Source: Geodermatophilus sp. DSM 45219
GTDB lineage: Bacteria; Actinomycetota; Actinomycetes; Mycobacteriales; Geodermatophilaceae
Direction: 5' to 3'
DNA length: 64,000 bases
Assembly (NCBI RefSeq): GCF_900104025.1
Contig: NZ_FNIQ01000004.1
Location: 434,001 to 498,000, forward strand
A program made the translations under genes and the position numbers. Of this stretch, positions 25,102-33,696 are shown piece after piece. The stretch's first letter is position 1, and every line of letters starts with the position of its first letter. Under the pieces are notes generated by a model. The model was not told the origin of the DNA, searched no databases, and saw only the letters and a list, made by a program, of their open reading frames with translations.

Positions 25102-26553
25102 GCGACCGTCGGGCTGGGGAGGACAGGCCAGACAACGGGCCAACCGTCCGGAGCAAGATCGACGATCAGGCGCCTCAGCCGCTGCTGATGGCGCATGCGC
25201 TCTCAGCAGCTCCGGTAGGGCCATGGACCGGTCCCGGGGACAACGAGCCGTCCCCGACGTCGGGTAGGCACGGCTATCAACGGTTGCACTCCACGAGTCA
25301 GAGGGTTGGAGCGGGTCGAGTCCCTCGGACTCCGCGCGTCGACGAGAGCGCAGTCCTGGACCTGTGGGTCTACGTCAGCTCGGAGACCGCCGTTGAGGCA
25401 TAGGCGCCCTTGGGGACGTCCCGATCGGCCAACGGCTACCGGCGCAGTTGGCGCCGATGGGATAAGCACCAAGCGCCGTCCGGCAGGGGATCGGTCAGCG
25501 GGACAGTCGAGCGCGTCGCGGAACCAGCGGACACTCCTGCACGAAGGCGATGCGCTGCTGACGCCGGCGCCGTAGGCAGGATCGGCCACCACGTTCGACC
25601 CGGCCGCCGAGCTGCGCATCGGCGGCTGCCTGGCGATCGTCGCGATCGAGCACGAGTTGATCGACCCGGAGCTGGCCCCCAGCCGCTCACGCCATGACCT
25701 CTTGGCCGCGCGCACGCGTGCTGGGAGGCTCGTGGTCTCGGACGGGAGTCGGCCATGTCCTGGATCTCTGCTTGCTTTGGCCTCCGCGCCTACGTCAGCC
25801 ACACTTGCAGCAAGCGGCATGCGCACCGAACCCTGGAGCAGGAGCTGGCCGCCTACGCCACCCCTGCCGACCGCGACGAGCTGGCTGCCCTGATCGCCGG
25901 GCGTGGCTACACCGACTGCGAGGCAGCTGACGTGCTGACCGGGCAGGCGTACGTGGACATGCTCCGCGACAGCAATCCTCCGTTCTGGCCGTTCACGAGT
26001 TCCGCGAGCTCCCCGGAGTTCCGGTCAGGTGCTCGCTGAGCCGCTTCGCTCGTGCATGAAAAGGTGACGAGTACTCAGCCGACGCAACTCGCCGGGCGTC
26101 CCGCAAGAGGAACGCCGACCGGGAACACCGCTGGACAGAGCACGTGTCGCTCAGCCGCTGTCCCGTAGGACCCGCCCGATGAACCTTCCCGCAGGGGGAG
26201 GGCAACCGGGACACCCTGCTGGCTCGGCTGAGCCGAGTCGTCCGCCAGCCGCCTGATGCCCACACCACCGTGTCACGAGAGGCTGCGCCGGGACGCGAAC
26301 CGGTGGATCGCCGAGTTCGTTGTCATCAGTACAAACAACAGGGCAGACGGCATCCTGGTTACAGTTGACAATCGCCATGAACGACCAACAAGAAGACACC
26401 TACGGCGACTTCTTACCCGTACCGTCCAACGCCTGCCGCTAACCTTCAAGCGTTCACTCAAGAACGGCACACATGCTACCCATAGCGGTAGTTCGGGCCC
26501 CGCTTCGCGGGGGTCGCTGCCGTTCCTGGGGGTGACGTGTTGGTCATTGTTGA
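25102..26553. other. 1.45-kb gene-poor stretch with coding scraps
   Basis: No intact gene is convincing. A plus-strand frame at 25755-26039 contains HRTLEQELAAYATPADRDELAALI and EAADVLTGQAYVDML, a plausible helical remnant but with no supported start. A frame near 25590-25740 (AAELRIGGCLAIVAIEHELIDPELAP) looks like another scrap. A CCCCG/CGGGG hairpin with a CTTCG loop lies at 26498-26512 and may be a terminator. The mix fits decayed plasmid or island DNA. Confidence 0.4.
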
Positions 26554-26565
26554 GTGGCGCTGACA

Positions 26566-26838
26566 ATGCACGGCGGAATGAAGGTCTACGCCGGGGCTCC
26601 TTCGGCGGCCCGGCACTATGTGGAAGCGAGCCGGGGCCGGGCCGATGACTACTACTTGACCGAGGGGACCGGCATCGCGCGCCGCTACTCCGCCGGCAGC
26701 GGGCCGGTGCAGGAGCTCGCCGCGCTGGCCGAGGACGGCTACGAGGCATGGGTGGCCGGCCTGGACCCCGACACCGGGACGGCCCGGGGGCGGCTGCGCA
26801 CCGACGACCGAGCGGTGCGGTTCGTCGAGGTGGTTGTC
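26566..26838 (+). pseudogene. N-terminal fragment of a MobF-type relaxase
   Basis: The frame from ATG 26566 reads MHGGMKVYAGAPSAARHYVEA, RGRADDYYLTEGTGIARRY, LAEDGYEAWVAGLDPDTG and RLRTDDRAVRFVEVVV, the start of actinobacterial MobF (TrwC-like) conjugative relaxases, including the segment just before the catalytic His triad. After RFVEVVV the homology stops at about 26838, where an IS remnant on the opposite strand begins. Some 90 of an expected 900 or more residues remain, so mobilisation from this copy is lost. It is direct evidence that plasmid or ICE transfer genes were once here. Confidence 0.7.
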
Positions 26839-27185
26839 AGGCGGTATGCAGCTGGTCGAAGACGCCGGCCTCGGCCCACTCGCGCATCCGGCGCCAGCAG
26901 GTCCAGCCCGACCCGTAGCCGAGCCCGGTCGGCAGCTTGGCCCAGCCGATGCCGGTGGAGAGCACGAAGGCGATGCCCTCCAGCACATCCCGATCTGCCG
27001 TGCGGGGCCGGCCGGTTCGGCCGTGGATGGCTGGTCGTCGGAGCGGGATCAGCGGCTTGGCCAGTGCCCACAACTCGTCACCGATCAGCCGCGGCGGGGA
27101 AGACGCCGGCGACGACATGCCCGGCACCCTGCGCCGACGTGGGCAGACCGACCAGAGCCTCACGACCTACTTTCGCAACGTCTTC
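26839..27185 (-). mobile_element. Truncated IS5/IS427-type element in the relaxase
   Basis: The minus strand encodes the first ~100 residues of the same transposase family as the intact element at 27906 (LIGDELWALAKPLIPL, GRTGRPRTADRDVLEGIAFVLSTGIGWAKLP). It stops at QLHTA, at the junction with the relaxase. The outer terminal inverted repeat survives at 27174-27185 (GAAGACGTTGCG read inward) next to TTA; the inner end and DDE domain are gone. It differs enough from the 27906 copy to be a separate insertion. Confidence 0.7.
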
Positions 27186-27303
27186 TTAGGCAGATCACGA
27201 GAGAGTGGCCTCATCGCAGCCGTCGTAAGGGGTTGGAAGGCTTCATCAATTTCGGGGGGTCGCCGGATGGCTTACAGCGAGCACCGCCAGCACGCCAGAG
27301 AAC

Positions 27304-27443
27304 TCTGCTCCGCCACGCTCAGCTCGCTCGTCGAGAGAGCGTCGAGGACCAGCCGAAACAACCGTCAACCATCAACCGCAACAGCGTCAAGCCTCACCCG
27401 ACGCTCGTTCGTCAAGCATCAGGCGAAGCAACACACACAGTGT
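27304..27443 (-). repeat. Right-hand copy of the tRNA-Met flank
   Basis: This segment is homologous to 15488-15625, with the first 21 nt identical (27304-27324). Together with the tRNA half at 27444-27481 it forms the right copy of the island-end duplication. A short palindrome, cacacacagtgtgtg, follows the tRNA 3' end and could be its terminator or part of the attachment site. Confidence 0.65.
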
Positions 27444-27444
27444 G

Positions 27445-27518
27445 TGGGGCGGGTGGGGCTCGAACCCACGACCCAGGGATTATGAGTCCCATGCTCTGAC
27501 CGGCTGAGCTACCGCCCC
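27445..27518 (-). tRNA. tRNA-Met (anticodon CAT)
   Basis: Read on the minus strand, the acceptor GGGGCGG pairs with CCGCCCC; the D-arm GCTCAGCCGGTCAGAGC, anticodon arm TGGGACTCATAATCCCT (anticodon CAT) and T-arm GTGGGTTCGAGCCCCAC all fold correctly. CCA is not encoded. A CAT anticodon can also belong to tRNA-Ile2; without the initiator features, elongator Met is most likely. Its 3' half is duplicated at 15627-15663, which makes it the insertion target of the island. Confidence 0.85.
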
Positions 27519-27973
27519 GCGACAGCCAAGCCTGCCAGATCGCCGGGAACGGTCAGGACGCGGTGCTGATGGCGTCGATCGCCATGCGGGCCTGCTCGTG
27601 GAGCGCGCCGGAGTTCGGCGCGGCCCCGGCCACCCCGGCTACCCCGGCCACCTCGGCCGCCGCGGCCTGCCCCTCCTCGCTCACCACGTAGGGCATGAGG
27701 TCCGCGGTCAGCTGGTCCTCGTAGGCGGTGCAGCCGACGTGGTAGCTGACCAGCACGATGGGGTACTCACCGGACTCGGCCGTCGTCCGGTCCAGCTCCA
27801 GGGCGAGGTCTTACGGTGCCCTCGCTGCCGGCGACGGCGGCGCCCCGCCGGGGTTCCCCTGGGCCGCCTCGCCACCGGGGACCGGCCAGTTGCCGTCCGG
27901 CTCTTAGAAGATGTTGCAGAAGTAGGTAGTCGGGCTCTGTTCCGTCTTGGTGGCTCGGCGCAGGCTGCCGGGC

Positions 27974-28348
27974 ATGTTGTCGCCGGCGTCTTCCCCGCCG
28001 CCCCGGCTGATCAGCGACGAGCTGTGGGCGCTGTTCGAGCCGGTGATCCCGGCGCAGCCGCCCGCGGTGCACGGGCGCACCGGCCGGCCCCGGGTCTCAG
28101 ACCGGGACGTGCTCGAGGGCATTGCCTTCGTGCTCTCCACCGGCATCGGCTGGACCAAGCTGCCGGCCGAGCTGGGCTACGGGTCGGGTTGGACCTGCTG
28201 GCGGCGGATGCGCGAGTGGGCCGAGGCCGGCGTGTTCGACCGGGTGCACCAGGCGGTGCTCGACCGCCTCGGCCAGGAGGGCGAACTGGACTGGTCGCGG
28301 GCCAGCCTGGACTCGGTCAGCGTCCGGGCGAAAAGGGGGGTGACCTGA
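27974..28348 (+). CDS. IS427-like transposase, first frame (orfA)
   Basis: The frame starts at ATG 27974 (MLSPASSPPPRLISDELW) and runs to TGA 28348, 124 residues. It contains the DUF4096-type N-terminal domain (GRTGRPRVSDRDVLEGIAFVLSTG, GSGWTCWRRMREWAEAGVFDRVH) and the first catalytic Asp in SRASLDSVSVRAKRG. It ends just after the A4G6 tract, where ribosomes could slip -1 into the second frame. Upstream codons from 27947 are in frame but lack a better start. Confidence 0.8.
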   Translation: MLSPASSPPPRLISDELWALFEPVIPAQPPAVHGRTGRPRVSDRDVLEGIAFVLSTGIGWTKLPAELGYGSGWTCWRRMREWAEAGVFDRVHQAVLDRLGQEGELDWSRASLDSVSVRAKRGVT

Positions 28349-28803
28349 CCGGCCGCAACCCGACCGACCGGGGCAAGGCCGGCAGCAAGTACCACCTGCT
28401 CGTCGACGCGCACGGGCTGCCGCTCAACGTGCTGGTCTCGGCCGCGAACCGGCACGACAGCCTGTTCGTCGAACCGATCCTGGACTCGATGCCGGCCATC
28501 AGGATCGGTGGCCGCGGCCATCCCCGCCGGCGGCCACTCAAGCTGCACGGGGACAAGGGCTATGACAACCCGCGGGTACGCCGCTACCTGCGCCGCCGGG
28601 GCATCACCGCGCGCATCTCCCGCATCGGGGTCGACTCCAGCACCCGGCTCGGTCGACACCGTTGGGTGGTCGAGCGCGCCCTCGGCTGGCTGCTGTCCTA
28701 CAAACGCCTCGCGCTGCGCTACGACCGCACCGCCGCGACCATCACCGCGCTGGCCCGCCTGGCCGTCACCCTGATCTGCGCTCGACGCCTACCGACGAAC
28801 TAA
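28330..28803 (+). CDS. IS427-like transposase, second frame (orfB, -1 frameshift)
   Basis: This frame lacks its own start and is reached by a -1 shift at AAAAGGGGGG (28331-28340). It encodes the rest of the DDE catalytic core: GGDLTGRNPTDRGKAGSK, KLHGDKGYDNP (second Asp) and HRWVVERALGWL (Glu), then LALRYDR and a short C-terminus. With the Asp of orfA all three catalytic residues are present, so a functional fused transposase is expected if frameshifting occurs. Confidence 0.75.
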   Translation, partial: EKGGDLTGRNPTDRGKAGSKYHLLVDAHGLPLNVLVSAANRHDSLFVEPILDSMPAIRIGGRGHPRRRPLKLHGDKGYDNPRVRRYLRRRGITARISRIGVDSSTRLGRHRWVVERALGWLLSYKRLALRYDRTAATITALARLAVTLICARRLPTN

Positions 28804-29296
28804 TGCAACGTCTTCTTAAGGCCAGGCCTCACCGGACGCGGCGGCCAGGTACTCGGTGGAGTTCTCGGTGGTGCCCGACTCGTCGGAGCGGTCCACCGGG
28901 GTGATCGGCAGGTCGGGCAGCGTTCCGCCCGGGGTCGTCCGCGGCGACCGCGGGGCCGTCCCAGGTGGTGATCTGCTGGTCGAAGATTCCGGCCAGCACC
29001 GCGGGGGAGAGGTTCAGGTCCTCGACGCCGGGGACATCGTGGACCACCGCGATCGGCGAGATGTGGTTCGGCAGCTCGAACACCTCGCCGCAGCGCGTCC
29101 GGCTGTACGGCGGATCAGCCCGCCGTCCCCCCTTGCTTCGCGGCCTGCTGCCTGCTGGCACTGACGCCCACGAGGGACCTCCTGAGGTCCTCGCCGACCA
29201 CGATCTCGCGACCGCGCTCGTCCGGCGGGACGTACTGCGACAGCGCTCCTGCGCGCCCGCCACGGCGGCGACCCCGACCGCAGCGACGACCTTCAC

Positions 29297-29724
29297 GCGC
29301 CCCTCCTGCCGTCGGGCCCGCGTCATCCGCGAGCGCTCAGGCCGACAGCAGGTGCCGCTCCCATGCAGCCTCGAGATGACCCGGCACGGGATCGGCTCCC
29401 GCGCAAGACCCCTGTGGACGGCGTGCTGCACCGTCCCCAACCACCCCGATGGATGCCCACCGTGTGCGACGTCACAGCGCGGGATCGCGGCGACGGGGTG
29501 TGAAGGGGCGGAACACCGGGAAATCGGCGTCCGCGCTGGTCGTCCCGCCCGTCTCGCCCGTCCCAGCCGTCACCGTTCCGCAGTCGGACGCTGACGCCGT
29601 GTAGTGAATGCGAGCCGCGGAGACAAGGCGGCGCCCCGGCTGCGTTATCCGATCGTGACCGGACGCCGGGAGCCGGTGTAGGTTTCCCGACGGCCCTGCC
29701 GGGCTCAGCTCCTCGGGAACCGAG
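29297..29724. other. Intergenic stretch between pstS remnant and riboswitch
   Basis: No coding frame is convincing. It should contain the pstS promoter and the promoter for the riboswitch transcript, but I cannot place either with confidence. Confidence 0.4.
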
Positions 29725-29890
29725 GGCCTCGGCACGGCCCCGCCGAACCGCCGACGTCCCACCCGGGGCCGACGCGGACCGGGGACCCACCGTTCCACTG
29801 GGGTGAGTCCTGCCTGCGCTTGGGGAGCGCAGGCGGGTAGGGCGCCGTCCGGCCCGAACCCGTCAGCTAACTCGGTAGGCGGTCGCGAGG
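29725..29890 (+). promoter_or_regulatory. Cyclic di-AMP riboswitch (ydaO-yuaA type)
   Basis: The conserved blocks of the actinobacterial ydaO RNA are visible in order: gccgaaccgccgacg, the ggggacccacc core, ctggggtgagtcc, a variable hairpin gcctgcgcttggggagcgcaggc, then gcccgaacccgtcagctaa and ctcggtaggcgg. It lies directly before the M23 peptidase gene. In this RNA class, bound c-di-AMP usually turns expression off. Cell-wall hydrolases are its typical targets in actinobacteria, which fits. Confidence 0.85.
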
Positions 29891-29907
29891 ATGGGAGAAC
29901 AGTCGCC

Positions 29908-31128
29908 TTGGCGACCCTGCACCGCCAGAACACCGTGGTCCGTTGCGCCACGTTCCCCCGTAGCCGCCTGAGCGCCGGTCGCCGGGCCGTCGTCGTCGCC
30001 GCCGCGGTCGCCGGGCTCCTCGCCGGCGCCCCCGTCGTCGCGGGCGCCGCTCCCGCCCCCGCCGCCTCCGAGCAGGCCTCGCTCGCCGAGCGGGTCGAGC
30101 AGATCGAGGCGCAGGTGAAGGCCGCCGAGGAACAGCTGCAGCGGATGACCGTCGAGGCCGAGGCCGCCGCCGACGCCGCCCTGGTCGCCCGCGCCCAGCT
30201 CGCCCAGGGCCAGGCGGAGGCCGAGCGCACCGCCGCGGAGCTGGCCGCCGCGCAGGCCGACGTCGCCGGGGCCGAGGAGGACATCGCCGAGCTCGGCCGC
30301 GAGGCCTACATGGGCGCCGACAACCGCTACGGCGACCTCGAGCTGGTGCTCGACGCGGAGAGCCCCACCGAGCTGCTGCAGCAGGCCGCGACCGTGGAGC
30401 AGCTGGGCGACCACCGCGCCGGCCGGCTGCAGGAGTTCCTCACCGTCCAGGCGCGGGTCGAGGAGGCCGACCGCGCCGCCAAGGCCGCCGTCGCGCAGCT
30501 CGGCGAGCTCGCCCGCAAGGCCGACGAGGCCGAGCGGGCCGCCAACGAGCACCTCGCCCGGGCGCAGGCCGACTACGACGCCCGTGCGGCGGAGAAGGCC
30601 CGCCTCGACGAGGAGCTCCGGCTGGCCGGCGAGCGCCTGCTCGCCTCCCAGGGCGCCGCCGACGCCGCCGCCGCGTGGAGCGCCCGCCAGGCCCAGCAGC
30701 AGCAGTCGCTGGCCAGCGCGTCGGGCACCTCCGGGATGCCGACCGCCGGCCGGGTCACCTCCTGCTACGGCCCCCGCTGGGGGACCATGCACCAGGGCGT
30801 CGACATCGCCGCCCCCATCGGCACCCCGATCTACGTCCCGCAGGACGGCGTCGTGCTGCAGGCCGGCCCCGCGAGCGGCTTCGGGCAGGCCGTCTACGTC
30901 CAGCACGGCGACGGGCAGATCACCCTCTACGGGCACGTGAACCAGTTCTTCGTCAGCGCCGGCCAGGTCGTCCAGGCCGGCGACCACATCGCCGACGTCG
31001 GCAACAAGGGCCAGTCCACCGGCCCGCACCTGCACTTCGAGGTGCACCAGGGCGGCCTGTACGCCAGCCGGGTCGACCCGATGCCGTGGCTGCAGGCGCA
31101 GGGCATCTCGCTGGGCGGCGCCTGCTGA
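29908..31128 (+). CDS. Secreted M23 peptidase with N-terminal coiled coil
   Basis: The ~406-residue protein has a signal peptide (VVVAAAVAGLLAGAPVVAGAAPAPA) and a long helical coiled coil (about 60-280; LAERVEQIEAQVKAAEEQLQRM onward). The C-terminal LytM/M23 zinc endopeptidase has CYGPRWGTMHQGVDIAAP (H...D), TGPHLHFEVH (HxH) and IYVPQDGVVLQAG. The layout resembles EnvC/RipA-like cell-separation hydrolases. It would cut peptidoglycan stem peptides. I take TTG 29908 because GGGAG is 10 nt upstream and the riboswitch ends just before; a GTG at 29936 is possible. c-di-AMP control via the upstream riboswitch is expected. Confidence 0.85.
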   Translation: MATLHRQNTVVRCATFPRSRLSAGRRAVVVAAAVAGLLAGAPVVAGAAPAPAASEQASLAERVEQIEAQVKAAEEQLQRMTVEAEAAADAALVARAQLAQGQAEAERTAAELAAAQADVAGAEEDIAELGREAYMGADNRYGDLELVLDAESPTELLQQAATVEQLGDHRAGRLQEFLTVQARVEEADRAAKAAVAQLGELARKADEAERAANEHLARAQADYDARAAEKARLDEELRLAGERLLASQGAADAAAAWSARQAQQQQSLASASGTSGMPTAGRVTSCYGPRWGTMHQGVDIAAPIGTPIYVPQDGVVLQAGPASGFGQAVYVQHGDGQITLYGHVNQFFVSAGQVVQAGDHIADVGNKGQSTGPHLHFEVHQGGLYASRVDPMPWLQAQGISLGGAC

Positions 31129-31148
31129 GGCTGAACCGATCTCCACCT

Positions 31149-31187
31149 ACCGACGGCCGCCGGGGTACGCCCCCGGCGGCCGTCGGT
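31149..31187 (+). terminator. 17-bp hairpin between the M23 and MDMPI genes
   Basis: Arms 31149-31165 and 31171-31187 are exact complements around tacgc. It sits between convergent genes, 20 nt after the M23 stop, and can end both transcripts. Confidence 0.75.
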
Positions 31188-31191
31188 GCGT

Positions 31192-32094
31192 CTACCGCCG
31201 CCCGCGGAACCGGCCGAGCAGGCCGCCCACGCCGCCCAGCGTCTGCGCCGCCAGGGTCAGGATCGGCCCGCCCGGGATGCCGGGTGCCGACTGCACGATC
31301 GGTGCCAGGGCCATCAGCCCGCCGAGCTCGTGCACCCGCAGCCGCCGCCGGGCCAGCGCCAGCACCGGGTTCACCCGCCCCGAGGCCGCCTCCAGCAGGA
31401 GGTCGGCCGGCGCCTCCACCGCCGTCCCGCGGACGTCGCCGGCCGGCGTCCGCCGGACGGTCCAGCCGCGGTCGTCGGCGGCGAAGGTCCAGCCGCCCTC
31501 GGGCGTCGCCAGCGTCGCGCCACCCGTCACCCCCTCGCGGGCCGCCAGCGCGCCGGTCACGTCGGCCAGCGCGGCCAGCCCCGACCGCAGGACCGGCGGC
31601 GGGGGAGCGGGTGCGCCGCACGGCGCCAGGTCCAGCCCGTGCACGGCGAGCTCGTAGGCCTGCCCGAGGACGACGCTGAGCAGCGGCAGCCGCCCGACCA
31701 CCGCGACCGCCGGTGCGGTGTCCAGCTCCACCGGCTCCCCGGTCAGGTAGCCGTCGGTGGCGTCGCGGTTGCGCCGCAGGGCCGCCAGCACCTCCTCGCG
31801 CGACGCGCTCCGGTGCGCCGCGGTCACCCGCGCGTTGGTCGCGTCGACGTCCGGCGGCGTCCCCACCCCGCCCGACCGCGCCGAGGCCACCAGGTCGGGC
31901 AGCGCGGCGTGGTCGTCCCACAGGCCAAGGTGCACGCAGACCTCGTGGGCGCGCCAGCCGGGCAGCCGGGTCGGCCGGTCGAGGTCCACGGCCGCGGCCT
32001 GCTCGAGGAACGCGTCCCACGCCCCGAGCACCATCGGCCCGACCACGTCGCGCCCCGCGTCGGCCATGCCCTGGTGCCGCGCGAGAGACGCCAT
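31192..32094 (-). CDS. Maleylpyruvate isomerase family mycothiol-dependent protein
   Basis: The 300-residue protein starts with the DinB-like MDMPI N-terminal domain: WDAFLEQAAAVDLDRPTRLPGWRAHEVCVHLGLWDDH, and LGQAYELAVHGLDLA with the metal-binding His residues. A C-terminal beta domain (GWTFAADDRGWTVRR, VEAPADLLLEAASGR) matches the usual SCP2-like module of this family. Related enzymes use mycothiol in isomerase or detoxification reactions, but most members lack a known substrate. The ATG at 32094 is the natural start. Confidence 0.78.
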   Translation of the reverse strand: MASLARHQGMADAGRDVVGPMVLGAWDAFLEQAAAVDLDRPTRLPGWRAHEVCVHLGLWDDHAALPDLVASARSGGVGTPPDVDATNARVTAAHRSASREEVLAALRRNRDATDGYLTGEPVELDTAPAVAVVGRLPLLSVVLGQAYELAVHGLDLAPCGAPAPPPPVLRSGLAALADVTGALAAREGVTGGATLATPEGGWTFAADDRGWTVRRTPAGDVRGTAVEAPADLLLEAASGRVNPVLALARRRLRVHELGGLMALAPIVQSAPGIPGGPILTLAAQTLGGVGGLLGRFRGRR

Positions 32095-32206
32095 GTCCGC
32101 CTCCTACCCCGGCCGGGCAGGGGCAGGCGTGGCGTCGGTCTCGCACGACACCCTCGCAGGGGTGAGGCGGGTCAACCTGGACCGACTCCACGACGATGGT
32201 TGGTCC

Positions 32207-33319
32207 ATGGACGACAGGCCGGCCGGCGACCGCCGCCGCACCCCGAGCGGCGGGGCGCGCGGTCGGTGGACCGTCCTGCGCGCAGCCCTGTACCGCCAGC
32301 TGGCCGCCGACGACGACCGGGCCGCCTACTGGGTCCGCCACGTGCGGCTGGGCGTCGCGCTCACCGAGTTCTCCGCCCTGGCCGTCGTCGGGTACGCGCT
32401 GCTGACCCCGGGCACCGCCCAGCGCACCGCCGTCCTCGTGGGCCTGGCCGGCGCGGCGGTCCTGGCGGCGCCGCTGCTGCTCGTGCTCCCCGTCGGGCGG
32501 ATGGTGCGCGACCGCCGGGGGAGCCTGCTCTTCTACTGCTGGAGCCTCGCGGTCACCGGCCTGGTCGCGGTCGGCTCGCGGGTCGACGGCGGCGCCTCGA
32601 GCCCGCTGTTCGCCCTGCTGTTCATCACCCTGGGCTTCATGGCCGTCGCCTACCCGCCGTGGGGCGTCGTGGCGATGGGCGGCGTGATGAACGGCGCCTA
32701 CCTGGTCTGCGTCGCCGGCAGCGGCCTGGACTCGTCGGCCGCGTTCATCGGGGTCGTGATGGCCGTCTACACGGTGCTCTGCGCCATGGCCTCGGCCAAC
32801 CAGTGGGAGGCCTACGACCGCCAGCAGCTGCTGCTGCGCACCTCCGAGGTGCTGGCCGCCACCGACCCGCTCACCGGCTGCCTCAACCGGCGGGCCTTCC
32901 TCGACCGGCTCGACCGCGCCGCCGCCGGTACCGACGGGGACTGGGTGGTGTGCCTGGTCGACCTGGACGGGTTCAAGGCCGTCAACGACCTCAGCGGCCA
33001 CGCCGCGGGGGACGCCGTCCTGCAGGCGGTCACCGCCGCGCTGACCGGCGTGGTGCGCGAGACCGACACGGTCGCCAGGCTCGGCGGTGATGAGTTCGCC
33101 GTGCTGGCCGAGGCGACCGAGGACGACGGCGAGCGGCTCGCCGCCCGGCTGCGGGACGCCGTGGCGGTCGTCGGCGCCGGCTCCGGCGTGACCGCGAGCG
33201 TCGGCCTCACCGTCGTCCGGCCCGGGAACGAGGGGTCCGAGGTGCTGCACCGGGCCGACCAGGCGATGTACCGGGCCAAGGGCGCCGGCGGGAACCGGGT
33301 GACCGCGCTCGCCGGCTGA
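32207..33319 (+). CDS. Membrane diguanylate cyclase (GGDEF)
   Basis: The 370-residue protein has a short basic N-terminus, six or so transmembrane helices (VALTEFSALAVVGYALL to VVMAVYTVLCAM), then a GGDEF domain: ATDPLTGCLNRRAFLDRL, VVCLVDLDGFKAVND and the signature ARLGGDEFAVLAE. RETD five residues before GGDEF is a proper inhibitory I-site, so the enzyme should be active and product-inhibited. It makes c-di-GMP. I place the start at ATG 32207; the longer frame upstream runs through the MDMPI gene region and is not coding. Confidence 0.88.
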   Translation: MDDRPAGDRRRTPSGGARGRWTVLRAALYRQLAADDDRAAYWVRHVRLGVALTEFSALAVVGYALLTPGTAQRTAVLVGLAGAAVLAAPLLLVLPVGRMVRDRRGSLLFYCWSLAVTGLVAVGSRVDGGASSPLFALLFITLGFMAVAYPPWGVVAMGGVMNGAYLVCVAGSGLDSSAAFIGVVMAVYTVLCAMASANQWEAYDRQQLLLRTSEVLAATDPLTGCLNRRAFLDRLDRAAAGTDGDWVVCLVDLDGFKAVNDLSGHAAGDAVLQAVTAALTGVVRETDTVARLGGDEFAVLAEATEDDGERLAARLRDAVAVVGAGSGVTASVGLTVVRPGNEGSEVLHRADQAMYRAKGAGGNRVTALAG

Positions 33320-33696
33320 GCCCGCGGCCTGTGGACACCGGGCGCCCGACCCGCATCGCGCTCACGCACAGTGAGCGGAATGCGGTACGACTCCGTTCGG
33401 GTGGTGACCGTCCGTGGGTCGCCGGGGGAGATCCTGTGGACGGCCTGTGGGGGGACGGTGGATGCACCCACCGCGGGCGCGACCCCGTGGGGTGCCCGCT
33501 GACCAGCGCGGTCGGGCAGCGGTCGTGACCGCCCCGTCACACCGGACCCAACTGCCCCGCCCGCACTGGCGCGATGGGGTGACCATCGTGCACACTGTCC
33601 TCGGGCCCCCTGGTCCCAGATCGCCGAACACAGCCTGTCACCGAATCGATCGTCCGTTGGGGAAGACGAGACCGATCGAGTCGATGGAGGTGCCCC
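33320..33696. other. 377-bp intergenic region upstream of DUF3145
   Basis: No gene is supported on either strand. The region presumably contains the DUF3145 promoter, but I cannot name clear -10 and -35 boxes. A purine-rich GGAGG tract directly precedes the next start. Confidence 0.4.

Larger units (their letters stand above)
15626..27481. mobile_element. Decayed genomic island at tRNA-Met(CAT)
   Basis: A 38-bp perfect direct repeat, 15626-15663 and 27444-27481, marks both ends; the right copy is part of an intact tRNA-Met and the left is only the 3' half. This is the classic footprint of integrase-mediated insertion into a tRNA 3' end. Inside are truncated genes (WhiB, AraC, MFS, MobF relaxase), an Rhs toxin module, an IS remnant and long gene-poor stretches, all unlike the dense conserved flanks. 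No tyrosine or serine integrase gene is recognisable, so the element is probably immobile. The MobF fragment suggests it was once an integrative conjugative element or integrated plasmid. Confidence 0.6.
27906..28815 (+). mobile_element. Intact IS5-family element, IS427-like, in pstS
   Basis: The 910-bp element is bounded by 12-bp inverted repeats GAAGATGTTGCA (27906-27917) and TGCAACGTCTTC (28804-28815), one mismatch, and flanked by the 3-bp direct repeat TTA (27903-27905, 28816-28818). It carries two overlapping frames joined at an A4G6 tract. Size, repeat type, TTA target and split transposase all fit the IS427 subgroup. It looks complete and may be mobile. Confidence 0.8.
27553..29296 (-). 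pseudogene. pstS: Phosphate-binding lipoprotein gene pstS, IS-interrupted
   Basis: The minus-strand 5' part starts at GTG 29294-29296 (GGAGGGG upstream) with VKVVAAVGVAAVAG. It includes RCGEVFELPNHISPIAVVHDVPGVEDLNLSPAVLAGIFDQQITTWDGPAV, then in another frame the ITPVDRSDESGTTE-type phosphate loop. After an IS (27906-28815) the 3' part resumes with EYPIVLVSYHVGCTAYEDQ and YVVSEEGQAAAAEVAG, stopping at 27553. Besides the insertion there are frame changes and missing middle sequence, so the gene is dead. In intact form PstS feeds phosphate to PstCAB. No pstC/A/B genes are nearby. Confidence 0.75.

Noticed and set aside
25755..26039. 94-residue plus-strand frame in the gene-poor stretch
   Set aside because: Part looks coding-like, but there is no start or ribosome site, and the frame around it is eroded; described only as a scrap.
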